Source: a virus. From it: a stretch of DNA of 64,000 bases. The stretch is from positions 62,001 to 126,000 of the IMG/VR virus record IMGVR_UViG_3300030329_006012, one strand, 5' to 3'. This document shows positions 35,345-43,768 of the stretch, in pieces; position 1 is the first letter of the stretch; every line of letters starts with the position of its first letter. Below the pieces are notes generated by a model that saw nothing but the letters and a program-made list of their open reading frames with translations, was not told the origin of the DNA and did not search any database. A program made the position numbers and the translations under genes.

Positions 35345-36190
35345 ATGATTAACATTATTGGACTTGGCAAAACAGGCTGTAGTTTAGCTGACGAATTTTC
35401 CAAACATGGTCAATATGACATCTATCGTATTGGCATTGACTTACCAAAGAATAAAAGGTCCAGGGGTATGAAAAAACAAAAGACGCCTGAAGCCTATGAA
35501 GAGAAGTGTCCAACAATGAGGCATTTTTTCAAGGAGCTGACGGGCCGAAGTATCTTGTTGGTGAACGGTGGAGAACCCATTGCAGCTGCTACGCTGAGGG
35601 TTCTGGAGCATTGCCGCCCGTGGTCAACCTCTGTTGTCTACATCCAGCCAGATGAGTCCTCTCTCAATGAGACCCTGCAGGCTTCCGAGAAAGTCATCTT
35701 CAATGTTTTGCAAGAATATGCTCGTTCCGGCGCCATTTCAAAAATGATTCTTGTAGACACCAAAAATGTTGAAGAGGCGATGGGAGACGTTCCAATTATC
35801 GGCTACGAAGAAGTCTTTAATCAATATATCGCATCTTCTCTTAATTTAATAAATTATTTTGAACATTCGGAGCCTGTTTTGAGTGTCGATTCTGAAGGCG
35901 TTGATTGGTCGAGAATCATGACCATAAGTATGATCTCTCTGGAGGAAAAGAAGGAGCACCTTTTCTTCAACCTGGACAACATTCGAGAGAAAATGTATTT
36001 TTGCGGAATTAACGAAGATCAGCTTAGAAACGACAATAAGCTGCTTTCCAAATTAAAGAGCTTTATAGATTCCCAGCGTGAAGGGGATCAAAGAACTTCA
36101 TATAGGGTGTACTCTACAACCTATGAAGAGCCACACGTTTTCTGTGTTCAATCATCGGCGATGATACAGAAGAGATCAAAAGGTGCTTGA
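35345..36190 (+). CDS. divergent FtsZ/tubulin-like protein
   Basis: 281 aa, AGGAGA before the ATG. It aligns by eye to the FtsZ GTPase core. The start I-N-I-I-G-L-G-K-T-G-C-S-L-A-D-E-F matches the first G-x-G-G-x-G-x-N strand and helix. Then L-L-V-N-G-G-E-P-I-A-A-A-T-L-R-V-L-E occupies the place of the tubulin signature loop. S-T-S-V-V-Y-I-Q-P-D corresponds to V-A-V-V-T-K-P, and S-K-M-I-L-V-D-T-K-N-V-E-E to the D-x-L-I-x-I-x-N strand. G-Y-E-E-V-F-N-Q-Y-I-A-S-S-L-N-L-I corresponds to the L-L-D-A-F core helix. The strict G-G-G-T-G-S-G is missing, so nucleotide use may be altered. An NAD-binding Rossmann protein is the main alternative. It has its own sigma-70 promoter and lies next to SSB. Confidence 0.55.
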   Translation: MINIIGLGKTGCSLADEFSKHGQYDIYRIGIDLPKNKRSRGMKKQKTPEAYEEKCPTMRHFFKELTGRSILLVNGGEPIAAATLRVLEHCRPWSTSVVYIQPDESSLNETLQASEKVIFNVLQEYARSGAISKMILVDTKNVEEAMGDVPIIGYEEVFNQYIASSLNLINYFEHSEPVLSVDSEGVDWSRIMTISMISLEEKKEHLFFNLDNIREKMYFCGINEDQLRNDNKLLSKLKSFIDSQREGDQRTSYRVYSTTYEEPHVFCVQSSAMIQKRSKGA

Positions 36191-36215
36191 CACCAAAGTG
36201 ATCCCGTGGTATAAT
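36187..36215 (+). promoter_or_regulatory. perfect sigma-70 promoter for SSB operon
   Basis: TTGACA (36187-36192), 17-nt spacer, TATAAT (36210-36215). Both boxes are exact consensus. It overlaps the stop codon of the previous gene. Confidence 0.9.
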
Positions 36216-36276
36216 AATAACAACGAACCAGCACTAGGGGAGATTTGCCCTGGTGACTTTAACAGGAGATAATAAT

Positions 36277-37038
36277 ATGGCAATTGATATGAGCAAAATG
36301 CGGGATAGACTAAATACCCTGCAAGCTAAGGGCAACGGTGGCGGATCTTCCGCTTTTTGGCGCCCAAGCGATGGTAGTCAAACTATTCGAATTGTGACAC
36401 CGAAAGACGGAGATCCTTTCAAGGATTTTTATTTCCACTATAATGTGGGCAATAACTCTGGCTTTCTCTGTCCGAAGAAGAACTTTGGCGAAGAGTGTGC
36501 AGTCTGCGATTTCTCTCGCAAATTGTATAAGGCCGGCGATGATGACAGTGTGAAGTCCGCTAAGGAATTGACTGCTCGTCAGCGTTTCTTTTCACCCGTA
36601 ATAGTTCGCGGTGAGGAGAATTTGGGAGTCAAGATTTGGGGCTATGGAAAAATGGCTTACGAAACCTTGTTGAACCTTGTTTTAAACCCAGAGTATGGAG
36701 ATATTACAGATGTGGAGTCGGGAACAGACTTAGACTTACACTACGGTAAGGCTCCAGGCCAATCCTTCCCTCAGACCAAGTTGACGCCAAAGCGTTCTAC
36801 ATCACCGGTCTGTGTAGAGGCTACTCCAGAAGCATGCCAAGAAATCTTGGATTCGGTCCCTGATATTGATTCTCTTTTTGAGAAGAAATCATCCAAGGAA
36901 GTTGCTGGATATCTTGCGGAGTTCATGGAGAGTGGATCTTCGGCCGAAGAAGCCTCTAGGGAGGCGACTAAGTTTGCGCCACCAGCCGGTGCCGAGTCTG
37001 TTGACAAGTCTTTCACTGACTTGTTGGGCAGTGCCTAA
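36277..37038 (+). CDS. single-stranded DNA-binding protein (T4 gp32-like)
   Basis: 253 aa from the ATG at 36277 (AGGAGA upstream). The N-terminus is basic and Gly rich, followed by F-W-R-P-S-D-G-S-Q-T-I-R-I-V, an OB-fold start seen in gp32-like SSBs. A zinc-binding set C-P-K-K-N-F-G-E-E-C-A-V-C is at about 62-74. The C-terminus is acidic and ends S-F-T-D-L-L-G-S-A, as expected for the partner-docking tail. It binds and protects ssDNA and recruits replication and recombination proteins. It is preceded by the strongest sigma-70 promoter in the window and followed by a terminator, so it is likely made in large amounts. Confidence 0.85.
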   Translation: MAIDMSKMRDRLNTLQAKGNGGGSSAFWRPSDGSQTIRIVTPKDGDPFKDFYFHYNVGNNSGFLCPKKNFGEECAVCDFSRKLYKAGDDDSVKSAKELTARQRFFSPVIVRGEENLGVKIWGYGKMAYETLLNLVLNPEYGDITDVESGTDLDLHYGKAPGQSFPQTKLTPKRSTSPVCVEATPEACQEILDSVPDIDSLFEKKSSKEVAGYLAEFMESGSSAEEASREATKFAPPAGAESVDKSFTDLLGSA

Positions 37039-37059
37039 TAAAAACATAACCCCAATAGG

Positions 37060-37090
37060 CGACGGGCATTTGCCCGTCGTCTTTATTTTC
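37060..37090 (+). terminator. terminator after SSB gene
   Basis: CGACGGGC (37060-37067), loop ATTT, GCCCGTCG (37072-37079), then TCTTTATTTT. It lies 21 nt after the SSB stop and resembles the hairpin at 184-200. Confidence 0.85.
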
Positions 37091-37109
37091 TATTTACAGG
37101 AGGTGTCCT

Positions 37110-38240
37110 TTGGCCACAAATTTGAAAAGTAATAAGAGCAAGCTTGGCATCAAGGGCATCGCTGCAGCTTTGAATAAAAAGAGCGGCATGACCGTTGCAC
37201 ATACAATGGGGGACGATAACCCATCGGCCGTCACTGATTGGATACCTACTGGGTGTACATGGCTCGACGGCATCATTTGTCGAGGAAAAATTGCCGGCAT
37301 CCCCGTCGGCCGCGTAACAGAAATAGCTGGTCTTGAGGGTTCTGGAAAATCGTATATGGCCGCACAAATTGCAGCAGGAGCTACGCAAAAGGGCTTCGAG
37401 GTTGTCTATTTTGATTCGGAAGCTGCATTGGACTTTGACTTCTTAAAAGATGCCGGCGTAATTGAGTCCCTATTCTTGAGGGTCACACCACAATCGGTTG
37501 AAGATATGTTCGAGACAATAGATCTTATTCTTTCTCAGGGCGCAGAGAACACTTTATTTATTTGGGATAGTCTGGCCAATACGCCAACTAAATCTGACAA
37601 TGCAGGTACGTTTAATCCTCAAGAAACAATGGCTTTAAAGGCTAGGATCATCTCCAAGGCGATGCAAAAGTTAACCGTTCCACTGAATGAGTCAAACAGT
37701 ACATTTTTGGTCTTAAACCAGTTAAAAGTACACATCCCAAAGCCCGGAGATCACATCTCTGCGATGATCGACCCTTATGTAACTCCCGGCGGCAAGAGTA
37801 TGCAATATGCGTCATCACTGAGAATTTATTTAACGGGCAGGAAATCTAAAGCCTCTTACATAACCGATGAAAAGGGATTCCGAATCGGCTCAGAGGTTAA
37901 GGCTCGCATTAAGAAATCTCGCTTCGCATCCGAGGGCCGAGAGTGTATTTTTAAGATTCTGTGGGGTGATGAAGTCCGCATCCAAAATGATGAGAGCATC
38001 TTTGAGGCCATCAAGGGCTCCGAGAGGTTAAAAAACGCTGGAGCATGGTATACCCTCATCCACTCAGATGGCTCCGAAGAGAAGTTCCAGTCAAAAATGT
38101 GGCTGGACAAGATGCAAGAAGAGAAGTTTCGTGCTTCGGCAATGGAGGTTTTTGAAAACGAGATTGTCCTAAAGTTCGCGAACAGAGAAGGCGCGGCTTC
38201 TGATTTTTATGACATTGAAGCCGAATCGGACAAGCAGTAG
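37110..38240 (+). CDS. uvsX: RecA/UvsX-like recombinase
   Basis: 376 aa, TTG start 6 nt after AGGAGGTG. Walker A G-L-E-G-S-G-K-S is at about 73-80. A Walker B-type strand is N-T-L-F-I-W-D-S-L-A-N-T-P. The second half contains L-V-L-N-Q-L-K-V and G-G-K-S-M-Q-Y-A-S-S-L-R-I, matching the RecA/UvsX core. The length fits UvsX (about 390 aa). It forms ATP-dependent filaments on ssDNA with the gp32-like SSB encoded just upstream and drives strand exchange and recombination-dependent replication. The SSB terminator lies between the two genes, so it may depend on read-through; no separate promoter was found. Confidence 0.88.
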   Translation: MATNLKSNKSKLGIKGIAAALNKKSGMTVAHTMGDDNPSAVTDWIPTGCTWLDGIICRGKIAGIPVGRVTEIAGLEGSGKSYMAAQIAAGATQKGFEVVYFDSEAALDFDFLKDAGVIESLFLRVTPQSVEDMFETIDLILSQGAENTLFIWDSLANTPTKSDNAGTFNPQETMALKARIISKAMQKLTVPLNESNSTFLVLNQLKVHIPKPGDHISAMIDPYVTPGGKSMQYASSLRIYLTGRKSKASYITDEKGFRIGSEVKARIKKSRFASEGRECIFKILWGDEVRIQNDESIFEAIKGSERLKNAGAWYTLIHSDGSEEKFQSKMWLDKMQEEKFRASAMEVFENEIVLKFANREGAASDFYDIEAESDKQ

Positions 38241-38251
38241 CGGAGATTCCC

Positions 38252-39259
38252 TTGGAAAAGAAAAAAAGATTATTAATAGTAGATGGCATGAACATCTACA
38301 TGCGGAACTATAACGCAAACCCCAGCATCTCGACAAATGGTGATCCAATTGGCGGATGCAAAGGATTCCTGATGTCCTTGCAAAAGATCTGTCGGGAGAT
38401 CGACGAGGATATAAGTGCGATTGGGAAAATCGTAGTGGTTTGGGATGGCGTGGATGGAAGTGTCCGCAAGAGAAAGATGAATCCAGCCTACAAAGACGGC
38501 CGCAAACCAGTTCGCCTTAATCGAATGGTGCGAGGTCTTCTCACTGAGGAGCAGGAGATAGCCAACAGAGCGTGGCAGTTCGACAATGTTGTTCATTATT
38601 TGGACTTTTTATCGGTGCACCAGATAAGGATCGATGGGTTCGAGGCTGATGACATTATCTCTTATGTAAACAACCTCCCTCAGTTTGAGGACTGGGATAG
38701 AATAATTGTCTCGACAGACAAGGACTTCTACCAATGTACTTTTTCGTGCGGACATGGGAAGACTGTTATTTATAGGCCCAAAGAAAAAGGTGCCTTTGAG
38801 CTTATTGGGGAAAAGACAATACTTGACTCCTTTGGGATCCACCCCCTAAACTTTGCTATAGCGAGAGCCATCGAGGGAGATAAATCAGACAACCTCAAGG
38901 GCGTCCCCGGAGTTGGCCTAAAGACACTCGCGAAGAGGTTCCCTTGGCTGGCTAACAGCGAGGAATATATGGTTCAGGACATTTTGGCAGATTGCGAGAA
39001 GAACGCTGGCAAATTAAAGATGTACGATAACATAATAGAGAATAAAGAATTGATTTTAAAAAATTACCAGATTATGCAACTCTCTATGCCGAACCTATCC
39101 CCGCAAGCCACTCGACAAATAAGATCACAATTGGAAGACGAGCCGCTATTTAATAAGACGGCCATCACTACCATGATGATCAAGGATGGCTTTGGAAGCG
39201 GAAATTGGGACGTCCTATTTCAGATCATGAAACGACTTACGGCTAATTCTTTATTCTAG
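38252..39259 (+). CDS. 5'-3' exonuclease / flap nuclease (Pol I N-terminal domain type)
   Basis: 335 aa, TTG start with GGAG upstream. Metal-binding motifs of the family are present: L-L-I-V-D-G-M-N (about 7-14), V-V-W-D-G-V-D-G-S with N-P-A-Y-K-D-G-R, G-F-E-A-D-D-I-I (about 129-136), I-V-S-T-D-K-D-F-Y-Q (about 151-160) and E-G-D-K-S-D-N-L-K-G-V-P-G-V-G, the H3TH DNA-binding segment. Counterpart of T4 RNase H, which removes RNA primers and trims flaps. It works with the separately encoded polymerases. It lies 11 nt after uvsX and 8 nt before the helicase gene. Confidence 0.88.
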   Translation: MEKKKRLLIVDGMNIYMRNYNANPSISTNGDPIGGCKGFLMSLQKICREIDEDISAIGKIVVVWDGVDGSVRKRKMNPAYKDGRKPVRLNRMVRGLLTEEQEIANRAWQFDNVVHYLDFLSVHQIRIDGFEADDIISYVNNLPQFEDWDRIIVSTDKDFYQCTFSCGHGKTVIYRPKEKGAFELIGEKTILDSFGIHPLNFAIARAIEGDKSDNLKGVPGVGLKTLAKRFPWLANSEEYMVQDILADCEKNAGKLKMYDNIIENKELILKNYQIMQLSMPNLSPQATRQIRSQLEDEPLFNKTAITTMMIKDGFGSGNWDVLFQIMKRLTANSLF

Positions 39260-39267
39260 GAGAGACG

Positions 39268-40644
39268 ATGAAGAGAGAGACACCAACTTTCGCCCACTTT
39301 GGAAAGACCTTTCAGGAAGGTCTGGCTCGGCTCATCATGGATGAAAGAGTTTTTTCGGATCAGATCAGTGATGTGCTGGATGTGGAATTTTTCGAACACC
39401 AGTATCTGAGAGTGTTCACGCGCCAAATCCTGCAGTATAAAGAAAAGTATGATTCCCATCCTACCCGATCCACAATTGCCTCTGTCCTCAATATAGACCT
39501 GAAGGATGAGCCCGAAGTGGTGGTAGAACAGGTCAAGAGCTTTTTTGCAAGAGCGACTGCCACTCACGATGAGGTGGAAAATTCACAGTTCATTAAGGAC
39601 CACTCTTTGGACTTCTGCAAGAGGCAGAAAGTCAAAGAAGCAATGTTGAAGAGCGTTAGTCTTGTAGATAAGTGCAGTTTTGAGGAAGTTGAAAAGACCC
39701 TTACGGATGCCCTTAAACTTGGGGTGGACAATGATCACGGCCACGACTACAAGAGGGACAAGGAAGATAGATATGTTGTTCGGTCAAGAAACCCAGTTTC
39801 AACTGGCTGGTCAGAAATCGACTCTCTCCTTCGCGGCGGACTTGGGAGGGGAGAATTGGGTGTCATAATTGCCCCAACTGGCGTTGGTAAGTCAATGGCC
39901 CTCGTTCACCTTGGAGCACAAGCAGTTCAGCAGGGACTTAGTGTGATTCACTATACACTAGAAATGCCAGCCGAAGATATTGGCCTCCGCTATGATGCGT
40001 GTATAACCCAGACACCGCTGCGCTCTCTGCATGGACTGAAGGATGATATTCTAGAGGAGGTAGATAAGGTTCCTGGAAGTTTGGTTGTCAAAGAATATCC
40101 CACTAAGTCGGCCTCTTCCCTGACCTTGAAGGCCCACCTTGATAAGCTCCGACGCAGAGAAGTTCCGATTGATATGATTATTGTAGACTACGGAGACCTT
40201 CTGAGAGCAAAATCTACCCAGCGTGAAAAGAGGCATGAGTTAGAATCAATATACGAAGAGATCAGGGCCCTTGGGATGGAGCATAAGTGTCCGGTATGGA
40301 CGGCATCTCAGACCAACAGGTCGGGAGTAGAGGCAGATCTCGTTGGAACCGAAACAATTGCAGAGGCTTTTAGCAAGTGCCACGTGGCAGACTTCATTTG
40401 CGGCCTGTCTCGCACCACCACCCAAAAGAACAACAATCAGGCGACCATGAATGTTTGCAAGAATCGCGGCGGCCAAGACGGTCGCATTTTTCCAATGCTT
40501 ATGGATACCTCTCGCGTCCGGCTAGAAGTGCTCCCATACCAGGGCGACACCCCAGAAGGAATCAGGGCCATCAACGCAAAAGAACAACACGAACACCTTC
40601 AGTCTCAATACAAAGAGTTGATGGGAAGTCAAAAAAGGTCTTAA
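39268..40644 (+). CDS. replicative DNA helicase (DnaB / T4 gp41-like)
   Basis: 458 aa. The N-terminal 170 residues are helical, as in DnaB. The RecA-like motor domain has S-T-G-W-S-E-I-D-S-L-L-R-G-G-L, Walker A A-P-T-G-V-G-K-S (about 202-209), Y-T-L-E-M-P-A-E, Walker B D-M-I-I-V-D-Y-G-D-L-L and W-T-A-S-Q-T-N-R-S (sensor region). The hexamer unwinds DNA 5' to 3' ahead of the fork. No primase gene is recognised in the window. It is the last gene of the uvsX-exonuclease-helicase run. Confidence 0.88.
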   Translation: MKRETPTFAHFGKTFQEGLARLIMDERVFSDQISDVLDVEFFEHQYLRVFTRQILQYKEKYDSHPTRSTIASVLNIDLKDEPEVVVEQVKSFFARATATHDEVENSQFIKDHSLDFCKRQKVKEAMLKSVSLVDKCSFEEVEKTLTDALKLGVDNDHGHDYKRDKEDRYVVRSRNPVSTGWSEIDSLLRGGLGRGELGVIIAPTGVGKSMALVHLGAQAVQQGLSVIHYTLEMPAEDIGLRYDACITQTPLRSLHGLKDDILEEVDKVPGSLVVKEYPTKSASSLTLKAHLDKLRRREVPIDMIIVDYGDLLRAKSTQREKRHELESIYEEIRALGMEHKCPVWTASQTNRSGVEADLVGTETIAEAFSKCHVADFICGLSRTTTQKNNNQATMNVCKNRGGQDGRIFPMLMDTSRVRLEVLPYQGDTPEGIRAINAKEQHEHLQSQYKELMGSQKRS

Positions 40645-40709
40645 TTAAATTTTAAAAGTGAGATATGATGAACGTAGAAGCAACTGACATAACTAAAGAG
40701 GAGAACAAT

Positions 40710-43136
40710 ATGTCTAAGGTCGAAACAGCAACGAGAGAGACTAGAGAATATTTCAATGGAGACGATTTAGCTACCAATGTGTTTATCACCAAGTACGCTC
40801 TACGTGACAAGGAGGGAAATTTCCGTGAAACAAATCCAAACGATATGCACATAAGGCTTGCTACTGAGTTCGCTAGGGTTGAAGATAAGTTTGGCGGCAA
40901 AAAGATGTCGAAGGAGACCATCTTCGATAGTATAAAGGGATTCAAGAAAGTGGTGCCGCAGGGTTCGCCCATGTATGGTATCGGAAATAACTTTGTCAAT
41001 GTTTCTCTCTCGAACTGCGTTGTGGTTGACTCCCCCAAAGATAATATCTCCTCCATTATGGACTCCGGAAAAGACCTCGCAAACCTCTTTAAGCGCAGAT
41101 GCGGGGTCGGCCTAGACATCTCAGGCTTACGCCCCGAAGGGGCTCCTGTAAGCAATAGCGCAGGCACCACCACCGGAGCGTGGTCTTTCTCTGACTTCTA
41201 CTCCTATGTGTGTCGAATGGTCGGCCAGAATGGAAGACGCGGTGCGCTCATGATCACGATGGATGTGCGACACCCCGATATTGAAAAATTTATCACAATG
41301 AAGCACGACTTGACCAAAGTGACGGGAGCCAATGTCTCAGTGAAGATTAGTGATGATTTCATGCAGGCGGTGGAGAATGATGAGGAATTCACGTTGACCT
41401 ACCCCATCGGCCGTGCACGACCTAAGATCTCCAAGACAGTTCGTGCGACGGAGGTTTGGAGTCGGATTGTTGAGTCAGCAACAACGACTGCCGAGCCTGG
41501 TATTTTGATGTGGGACAACATCACCAAGAGCCTGCCAGCCCATGAATATCCGGCATACAAGACTATTTGCACCAACCCATGCGCCGAAATCCCACTCTCA
41601 GCTTATGATAGTTGCCGACTGATCTCAATTAATCTCAAGAACTTTGTGACAGACCCTTTTACTGGTTCTGCATCTTTTGATTTTGACGATTTTAGTGCCA
41701 CTGTCCGCGAGGCCATGCGTATGTCTGACGACTTGGTGGAGCTAGAGATTGAAAAGATTGAGTCCATCATTGGTTCGTGCGATACCAAAGACGAGAAGGA
41801 ACTATGGCGCAAGCTGCGAGATGCTGCAAAGAATGGCAGACGCACTGGCCTTGGCACTCACGGACTGGCCGACACTCTTGCATGTCTGCGCCTGCGATAT
41901 GACAGCGACGAAGCACTGGGTGTCATTGATATGATTTACAATACCCTCAAGGTGGAAGCATACCGCGAGTCTTGCAATCTTGCAAAAGAGCGAGGAGCTT
42001 TCCCGCACTTCTCTTGGCAGCTGGAGAAGGACAACGCCTTCATTAAATCCCTCCCAGAAGAAATCAGGGAGATGATAAAAAAACATGGAAGAAGAAACAT
42101 TTCCATCCTCACCAACGCTCCCACTGGCTCGGTCTCAATCATGAGCCAGACAAGCTCAGGACTCGAACCAGTTTTTAGAAACTTCTACACCCGTCGCCGC
42201 AAAATTAGTCACAATGACACCCACACCAAGGTTGACTTTGTGGACGACGTAGGCGACAAGTGGCAGGAATATAAAGTGTTCCACCACAATGTTCAAGACT
42301 GGCGCGAAGAGAATGACTTCCACACAGGAGAAATGTCCGACGATATTCCAGACTTTTTTGTGGAATCAGATCAAATAGACTGGATGCGACGAGTAGAAAT
42401 TCAAGAGACAATCCAGAAACACATTGATCACGCAATTTCTTCCACGATTAACCTTCCAGCTGGCACCAAGCCTGAAGTGGTTGGCGAACTTTATAAAGAG
42501 GGTTGGAAACGTGGCCTCAAAGGAATTACCGTTTACGTGGATGGCTCTCGAACCGGCGTCTTGGTCTCGGATGCTCCCGAAGAAGATGCTTTTGTTCAGA
42601 GAGATGCCGCCCAGCGCCCGGAGCTTGTGGAGTGCGAGATCCATCGCCCCACCATCAAGGGCGAGAAGTGGGTTGCCCTGATTGGCCTTGTTGAAGGAAA
42701 ACCTTATGAGTTGTTCGCTGGCCTTTCTTCAAAAATAACCTTGCCAAACAAGTATACTCATGGTATAATAGTAAAGCACCCCCGCAAAACAACCAGATCA
42801 ATTTATGATTTGGTTCTTGGCGAGGGCGACGATCAGTTGGTTATTAATGATATTATTAACATCTTCGATAACCCAAACAATGCGATTATGACTCGCATGA
42901 TCTCTCTTTCGTTGCGCCACGGTGCAAATGTGAAGTTTGTGGTTGAGCAGATGCAAAAGGATCAGGACACCGACTTCACCTCCTTCAACAAGGTTTTGTC
43001 GAGGGTGTTAAAGAAATACATTTCTGACGGTGAAAGAGCGTCAGATAAGAGGTGCCCAAGCTGTGAATCAGAAGGGTTAATTTACCAAGATGGGTGTGTA
43101 ACTTGCACTCATTGCGGTTATGCCAAGTGTGGTTAA
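40710..43136 (+). CDS. nrdJ: class II (B12-dependent) ribonucleotide reductase
   Basis: 808 aa. The ATG at 40710 follows AGAGGAG; upstream in-frame codons have no ribosome binding site. The active-site block T-N-P-C-A-E-I-P-L-S-A-Y-D-S-C-R-L (about 288-304) has the Asn, thiyl-radical Cys, Glu and, 11 residues on, the second redox Cys at the spacing known for Thermotoga NrdJ; the first redox Cys is probably in L-S-N-C-V-V-V-D (about 98-105). P-T-G-S-V-S-I-M matches the phosphate-binding loop. The C-terminal region has a TSCPD-type domain and a Cys-rich tail (C-P-S-C, C-T-H-C) that probably relays electrons. It makes dNTPs without oxygen or a second subunit, but needs host adenosylcobalamin. 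Confidence 0.92.
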   Translation: MSKVETATRETREYFNGDDLATNVFITKYALRDKEGNFRETNPNDMHIRLATEFARVEDKFGGKKMSKETIFDSIKGFKKVVPQGSPMYGIGNNFVNVSLSNCVVVDSPKDNISSIMDSGKDLANLFKRRCGVGLDISGLRPEGAPVSNSAGTTTGAWSFSDFYSYVCRMVGQNGRRGALMITMDVRHPDIEKFITMKHDLTKVTGANVSVKISDDFMQAVENDEEFTLTYPIGRARPKISKTVRATEVWSRIVESATTTAEPGILMWDNITKSLPAHEYPAYKTICTNPCAEIPLSAYDSCRLISINLKNFVTDPFTGSASFDFDDFSATVREAMRMSDDLVELEIEKIESIIGSCDTKDEKELWRKLRDAAKNGRRTGLGTHGLADTLACLRLRYDSDEALGVIDMIYNTLKVEAYRESCNLAKERGAFPHFSWQLEKDNAFIKSLPEEIREMIKKHGRRNISILTNAPTGSVSIMSQTSSGLEPVFRNFYTRRRKISHNDTHTKVDFVDDVGDKWQEYKVFHHNVQDWREENDFHTGEMSDDIPDFFVESDQIDWMRRVEIQETIQKHIDHAISSTINLPAGTKPEVVGELYKEGWKRGLKGITVYVDGSRTGVLVSDAPEEDAFVQRDAAQRPELVECEIHRPTIKGEKWVALIGLVEGKPYELFAGLSSKITLPNKYTHGIIVKHPRKTTRSIYDLVLGEGDDQLVINDIINIFDNPNNAIMTRMISLSLRHGANVKFVVEQMQKDQDTDFTSFNKVLSRVLKKYISDGERASDKRCPSCESEGLIYQDGCVTCTHCGYAKCG

Positions 43137-43146
43137 AGGAGAAAAC

Positions 43147-43404
43147 ATGACTACAGATAATAATGAACCAAAAGTAACCAAAGAAGAGCGCATCGTCGAT
43201 TACATTAAGTCGGTCGCTGCTATTGACGAGGCCCTTGAGCCATTTAAGGAGCAAAAGAAAGCCTTGAAGACCAACTATGTTGAAAACAACTGGCTTGATA
43301 AAGAAGAGATTAAGATGGCCATGAAAGCGTACAAGATGATTAAGGACGATGTTGACTTAGACCAGCTTATGGATTTTTATGAAACTGTTGGAAGGAGCGT
43401 CTAA
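43147..43404 (+). CDS. GapR-like small DNA-binding protein (DUF2312 type)
   Basis: 85 aa, ATG at 43147 with AAGGAG. An acidic N-terminal stretch is followed by helices I-D-E-A-L-E-P-F-K-E-Q-K-K-A-L-K, then an N-N-W-L-D-K-E-E-I-K-M-A-M-K-A-Y motif and a C-terminal D-L-D-Q-L-M-D-F-Y-E-T-V-G. The order (Glu/Lys helix, then a K-x-x-R-or-K-rich helix, then L-D-x-Y-x-x-A-L-G-like end) follows alphaproteobacterial GapR, which binds overtwisted DNA ahead of forks. Identity is low, so this is tentative. Its stop overlaps the next ATG (TAATG), linking it to the GroES-like gene. Confidence 0.45.
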   Translation: MTTDNNEPKVTKEERIVDYIKSVAAIDEALEPFKEQKKALKTNYVENNWLDKEEIKMAMKAYKMIKDDVDLDQLMDFYETVGRSV

Positions 43405-43676
43405 TGGAGGTTCTCCCAAAGAATAAAAACATACTGGTGGCACCACTGGATACAAAACCAGAAGATCCTCCTGCAGTCTTACTGCCCGTCGACTACCAAA
43501 AGAAGGGTAAGTACGTTGTGGCGAGGGTTCTAAAGGTCCATGAATCAGTTAAAAGCGAGATCTCCGAAGGGTCTCTCGTTGTTGCAGAGCCGAATATGGT
43601 GAGGGAAGTTTCCATTGAGGGGAACACTCACTATTTAATTCAAGCAAATTATATACTTTGCGAAGTAAAGCTCTGA
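43404..43676 (+). CDS. GroES-like co-chaperonin
   Basis: 90 aa, the usual GroES length. It begins L-P-K-N-K-N-I-L-V-A-P-L-D, the first strand of GroES folds. The mobile-loop region D-P-P-A-V-L-L-P-V-D carries a hydrophobic V-L-L tripeptide in place of I-V-L. Then Y-V-V-A-R-V-L-K-V (the G-x-V-x-x-V-G-like strand), G-S-L-V-V-A-E-P-N and a final Y-I-L-C-E-V match the C-terminal strands. It probably caps a chaperonin for capsid folding, as gp31 does in T4. The phage also encodes a GroEL at 55831, which is the likely partner. Sequence is divergent, so moderate confidence. Confidence 0.65.
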   Translation: MEVLPKNKNILVAPLDTKPEDPPAVLLPVDYQKKGKYVVARVLKVHESVKSEISEGSLVVAEPNMVREVSIEGNTHYLIQANYILCEVKL

Positions 43677-43768
43677 AACTGTGGAGGTTATGCCAATGGC
43701 AGCAGAGCTTTATGACGATGTAATAAGGGTCGTCAGCAATTCCCAAATGTCTTTTGGGAGCTGTTGTA

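Noticed and set aside
40641-40668. Promoter-like AT-rich stretch before the RNR gene
   Set aside because: No clear -35/-10 pair at proper spacing; a TATGAT is present but context is too weak to call.
42760-42775. TATAAT-like sequence inside nrdJ
   Set aside because: Internal to a conserved coding region with no partner -35 box or downstream start.
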